Positions 61,553 through 64,000 of a stretch of DNA of 64,000 nt are shown here, in pieces. Each line of letters begins with the position of its first letter. Position 1 is the stretch's first letter. This stretch comes from JAFMJV01 sp034436555 (GTDB lineage Bacteria > Chloroflexota > Limnocylindria > Limnocylindrales > CSP1-4), in assembly GCA_034436555.1 (NCBI GenBank), contig DAOTUU010000025.1:10362-74361 (forward strand), written 5' to 3'. Made by a program: the position numbers and the translations under genes. The notes beneath the pieces were generated by a model that worked only from the letters and a program-made list of their open reading frames with translations, did not search any database and had not been told where the DNA came from.

Positions 61553-62185
61553 TGACCGACGGGCTCGTCCGTCGGCGGCGTCCTGGGGGCGCGGGGCGGG
61601 ACGCGAGCGGGGGCGGGGCGCGAGCGGGGGCGGCGGCCCACTCGGCGGCGTCCGGTGGGCGGGGCGCGGGGCGGGGCGGGGCGCGGGGCGCGGGGCGGGG
61701 CGCGCGAGTCGTCACTCATCGATGGGCGTGCTCTTGGGCGCGTCGGAGCCCGCGACTCGCCACGATTCGGCGACCCGACGGCGGAAGCCACGCTCGGTGA
61801 TGGACGTCCGCCGGGGCAGAGGCCGCACCGGCCACACCCAACAGCACGGTGTTCGTTACCTGACGAGTCGCCCGTGCGCCCACTCATCACCCAGCGACAG
61901 GGTCGATCCCACCCCGGCCGTGGACGGGAGCCGCGCAGCGCGGGGCAGCGCGGGGCAGCGCGGGGCGGTCCGGGCGCGACGCGGGCGGCCCGGGCGGGAC
62001 GCGGCGGCAACCAGCGGCCGAGTCGCGACCGGAGTGTGGGATCCGGCGGGGCGCGGCGGACGGCAGGCATGTCCCGAGCGCCGCGACGGCCAGGCACAGG
62101 GAGGCGACGCCGTGCGGCCGGGCCGGACCGTGACGATCCGAACGCGGCAGCAGCAGAAGTCGACGGTGGGCCTCCCCGCGATCGG
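61553..62185. other. 633-bp convergent gap of very GC-rich low-complexity DNA
   Basis: Between the terC and Gfo/Idh/MocA 3' ends. From about 61585 to 61705 it is built of GGGGC/GCGGG words (GCGGGGC, GCGAGCGGGGGCGG), and at 61936-61965 CAGCGCGGGG is repeated three times. A further series of GCGGGG and CGGGCG words continues to 62000. I see no convincing gene on either strand; the long frames have no start signal or recognisable domain. Confidence 0.65.
61936..61965. repeat. 10-bp tandem repeat
   Basis: CAGCGCGGGG in three exact tandem copies (61936, 61946, 61956) inside the low-complexity convergent gap. Confidence 0.85.
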
Positions 62186-63241
62186 TCAGACGAGGGAGCC
62201 GTCCGGGCCGATCTCCACCGTGCGCTGCTGCGCCGCCGCGAGCTCGGCCGCGGTGATCATGGCCACCACGCGCAGGCCGTCGCGCCCGCAGGACGCGGGA
62301 TCGCGCCGTTCTCCGATCGCATCGACGAGATCCTCCAGCTCGGCCGCGTAGGCGCGAAGCCGGACCGGGTCGGACGCGTCCAGAGGGTCGAACGGCGCCT
62401 GCCGGGCCACCTCCGTCCGGCCGCCATCGCGGGCCAGAAGCGCCGACACGTACGGGTCGAACTCCACGATCCCCGAGGAACCCACGATCGTCCATGGCCA
62501 ACCGGGTTCGAGTCCAGGGTCGGGGAACTCGTAGCTCATCCAGACCTGGACGAGCGCCCCGGACGCCATGGTGTAGAGCGCCATGGCGCTCTGACCCACG
62601 CGGGGTGGGGTCCCCGAGAAGTTGGCGATCTGGGCCGACACGCGGACTGATTCAGACCCGGTGAACCAGCGGATGAGGTCGCACGCGTGGGCAGCCCAGC
62701 TCGCATAGGCCGTCTGCTGTGCGGGGTCCAGCTTCCACTCGTCGCCGCGCGCGGCCAGGTCCCACCAACCCACCTCGGCGCCGATGGTGCCCACCATGCG
62801 CACCTGGCCGACGTCCCCGCGGGAGATCGCCTCGTGGACGGCCAGCGGCACGGTCCGGAAGCGGTGGTGGGACACCACGGCCAGGCGCACATCCGCCGCG
62901 TCCGCTGCATCGACCATCGCGCGGCACTCGACCACGGACTGGGCCATGGGCTTCTCCACGAGCAGGTGCCGTCCACTGCGGACCACCGCGAGCGCCTGGT
63001 CGTGATGCCCCGCGGGCGGCGTGGCCAGCACGACCGCGTCCACATCCGTGCGCCGAAGCAGTGCATCCAGGTCCGGCTCCAGCGCGATGGCGTGGTCATC
63101 GGCAAGGGCCGCCGCGCGCCGACCGCCCGTGACCGCGACGACCCGCGTCCCCCGGGCATGTCGGGAGCCGACCTCCGCCCACGTCCGGCCCATGAACCCG
63201 GAACCCACGATGCCGATCCTGAGCTCCGACCCCTCGGCCAT
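62186..63241 (-). CDS. Gfo/Idh/MocA-family oxidoreductase
   Basis: The 351-aa NAD(P)-dependent oxidoreductase has a Rossmann start IGIVGSGFMGRTWAEVG (about 9-25), DVDAVVLATPPAGHH, and the catalytic-lysine motif LLVEKPMAQS (EKP, about residue 98). The alpha-beta C-terminal domain has HACDLIRWFTG, where the His-Asp pair is the usual active-site feature. Substrates of the family are sugars, inositols and related polyols. ATG 63241 follows GGGAGG at 5 nt. Monocistronic as far as seen. Confidence 0.92.
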   Translation of the reverse strand: MAEGSELRIGIVGSGFMGRTWAEVGSRHARGTRVVAVTGGRRAAALADDHAIALEPDLDALLRRTDVDAVVLATPPAGHHDQALAVVRSGRHLLVEKPMAQSVVECRAMVDAADAADVRLAVVSHHRFRTVPLAVHEAISRGDVGQVRMVGTIGAEVGWWDLAARGDEWKLDPAQQTAYASWAAHACDLIRWFTGSESVRVSAQIANFSGTPPRVGQSAMALYTMASGALVQVWMSYEFPDPGLEPGWPWTIVGSSGIVEFDPYVSALLARDGGRTEVARQAPFDPLDASDPVRLRAYAAELEDLVDAIGERRDPASCGRDGLRVVAMITAAELAAAQQRTVEIGPDGSLV

Positions 63242-63573
63242 GTCGCCTCCCACCGATAGCCGCCCCGGGTTCAGCACGTCACAGCGCCGACCCCCATGAC
63301 CGTCCGTCGCCTGCGGTCACGGGTCCATGATGCCCCGGTGCGGCGGGCGATGCTGGGCCGACCTTGCGCAGGACTCGCCCACCTGGCGGGAACCGTGGCG
63401 TCATTCGCGGCGTCTGAGCAGCCTCCTCCCTCCCCGACGAGCCCCGTCGAAGCCGCCGAAGCAGCTTCCGGGGCTTCGTCGATTCCATCGGCGGAATGAC
63501 GGGTGACGCCTGCCGATGGGCGCGGGGTCTGACCGGATGACGCTGGGACGGGATGGCCACCTCGCCGAATCGC
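63242..63573. other. Gap upstream of Gfo/Idh/MocA gene
   Basis: 332 bp between two leftward genes. It should contain the oxidoreductase promoter. Short frames exist on both strands but none shows a ribosome-binding site or recognisable protein. Confidence 0.5.
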
Positions 63574-64000
63574 TCAGGAATCGGGGGTCCATGACACGCC
63601 GGAGTCCTCCGGGCTGACCCATTCACCCGCGAGGGCACCGCGCAGGACCTGCACCAGATCGCGCTTCCCTTCTGGGTCTCGGAATGTGGGGAAGCGGAAC
63701 GTCTGCGGCCCCGCCCCGGGCTCGGTGGTCGACCGTGGGAGCTTGACCTCGCGGAAGCCGGAGATCGAATCGCCGCGCACGGAATAGACCCGGACCACAC
63801 GCGGCAGCCGTACCTGGCCCGGGTTCGGCGTGGGGCTGGGGCTGGGCGCGGGTGACGGCGTGGGGCTCGGGCTGGGCGTGGGCGACGGGCTGGGCGTGGG
63901 CGACGGGCTGGGCGTGGGCGACGGCGTGGGGCTCGGGCTGGGCGTGGGCGACGGGCTGGGCGTGGGCGACGGGCTGGGCGTGGGCGACGGGCTGGGCGTG
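63574..64000 (-). CDS. C-terminal part of a probable secreted protein with TPSPSP repeats
   Basis: The frame is open from the window edge to TGA at 63574. The first ~58 codons seen are Thr/Pro/Ser repeats of the form TPSPSP, ending in NPGQVRLPRVV. The final ~73 residues look like a small folded domain (RVYSVRGDSISGFREVKLP, FRFPTFRDPEGKRDLVQVL). I do not recognise this domain. Such linkers are typical of exported cell-wall-spanning proteins, so the missing N-terminus probably has a signal peptide and another domain. The internal GTG near 63798 is not the start. Confidence 0.6.
   Translation of the reverse strand, partial: TPSPSPTPSPSPTPSPSPTPSPSPTPSPTPSPSPTPSPSPTPSPSPTPSPAPSPSPTPNPGQVRLPRVVRVYSVRGDSISGFREVKLPRSTTEPGAGPQTFRFPTFRDPEGKRDLVQVLRGALAGEWVSPEDSGVSWTPDS
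63824..64000. repeat. 18-bp coding minisatellite (TPSPSP)
   Basis: GGGCTGGGCGTGGGCGAC recurs many times to the window edge, interspersed with the variant GGCGTGGGGCTCGGGCTG. Every unit is a multiple of three, so the Thr-Pro-Ser frame is kept. The array continues past position 64000. Confidence 0.9.

Noticed and set aside
61429..62097. 222-codon Pro/Arg-rich minus-strand frame
   Set aside because: Low-complexity translation of GC-rich intergenic DNA with no start signal or domain.
63824..64000. Possible CRISPR or REP array
   Set aside because: The repeat is an in-frame coding minisatellite (TPSPSP) with no spacers.

Overview
The window is very GC-rich (about 70% by eye), with compact overlapping operons and many GTG/TTG starts. 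The gene mix points to a free-living, aerobic or facultative Gram-positive-like bacterium: F420/LLM-type oxidoreductase, META-domain and CSLREA secreted proteins, DUF1501/DUF1800 pair, 7Fe ferredoxin, membrane-anchored cupredoxin, MalT-like regulator. My best guess is Chloroflexota of the Limnocylindria/Ellin6529 type, with a deep actinobacterium as the alternative. That placement is inference; there is no rRNA in the window.

Layout. 0-5 kb: a partial MalT/LuxR-type regulator, an amtB ammonium transporter broken by three single-base deletions, and a soluble GAF histidine kinase. 5-15 kb: two divergent clusters around a perfect 10-bp inverted repeat at 10.52 kb. Leftward are KDPG aldolase, a PfkB sugar(-acid) kinase and full-length MetH. 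Rightward are an SDR, an FAD oxidoreductase, a phosphotriesterase-fold lactonase-like enzyme and a MetE-core methyltransferase, the last three joined by 4-nt overlaps. Together they look like sugar-acid oxidation, lactone opening, phosphorylation and aldol cleavage coupled to methyl transfer. 15-27 kb: a four-META-domain secreted protein, glutaminyl cyclase, DinB protein, a leftward operon (BtuF-like, methyltransferase, LLM oxidoreductase, ProC, MFS), then MFS and an ABC-2 exporter. 27-33 kb: ferredoxin, cupredoxin and a complete polyamine/YdcSTUV-type ABC importer. 33-44 kb: YHS protein, LOG, RpiB and secreted hydrolase, DUF1501/DUF1800, beta-helix protein, two GT4 glycosyltransferases and a membrane protein.

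44-56.4 kb is the accessory block. It begins at tRNA-Gly(TCC) and is bounded by a 53-bp direct repeat (50/53 identical) derived from the 5' part of a GNAT gene: a fragment at 44.33 kb and the intact gene at 56.28 kb. Inside are a TPR protein, a tightly coupled operon (small beta-barrel-like protein, sigma-like HTH protein, unknown protein, DUF3696 AAA ATPase), a convergent SF2 helicase with a long N-terminal extension, and a UvrD helicase with three C-terminal HRDC domains. This is the best candidate for an undescribed, possibly anti-phage, system. No integrase or transposase was seen.

56.4-64 kb: DoxX protein, two MFS transporters, YCII protein, TerC, a Gfo/Idh/MocA oxidoreductase and a partial secreted protein with TPSPSP repeats. 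Several intergenic regions carry short tandem arrays of 9-16 bp units.
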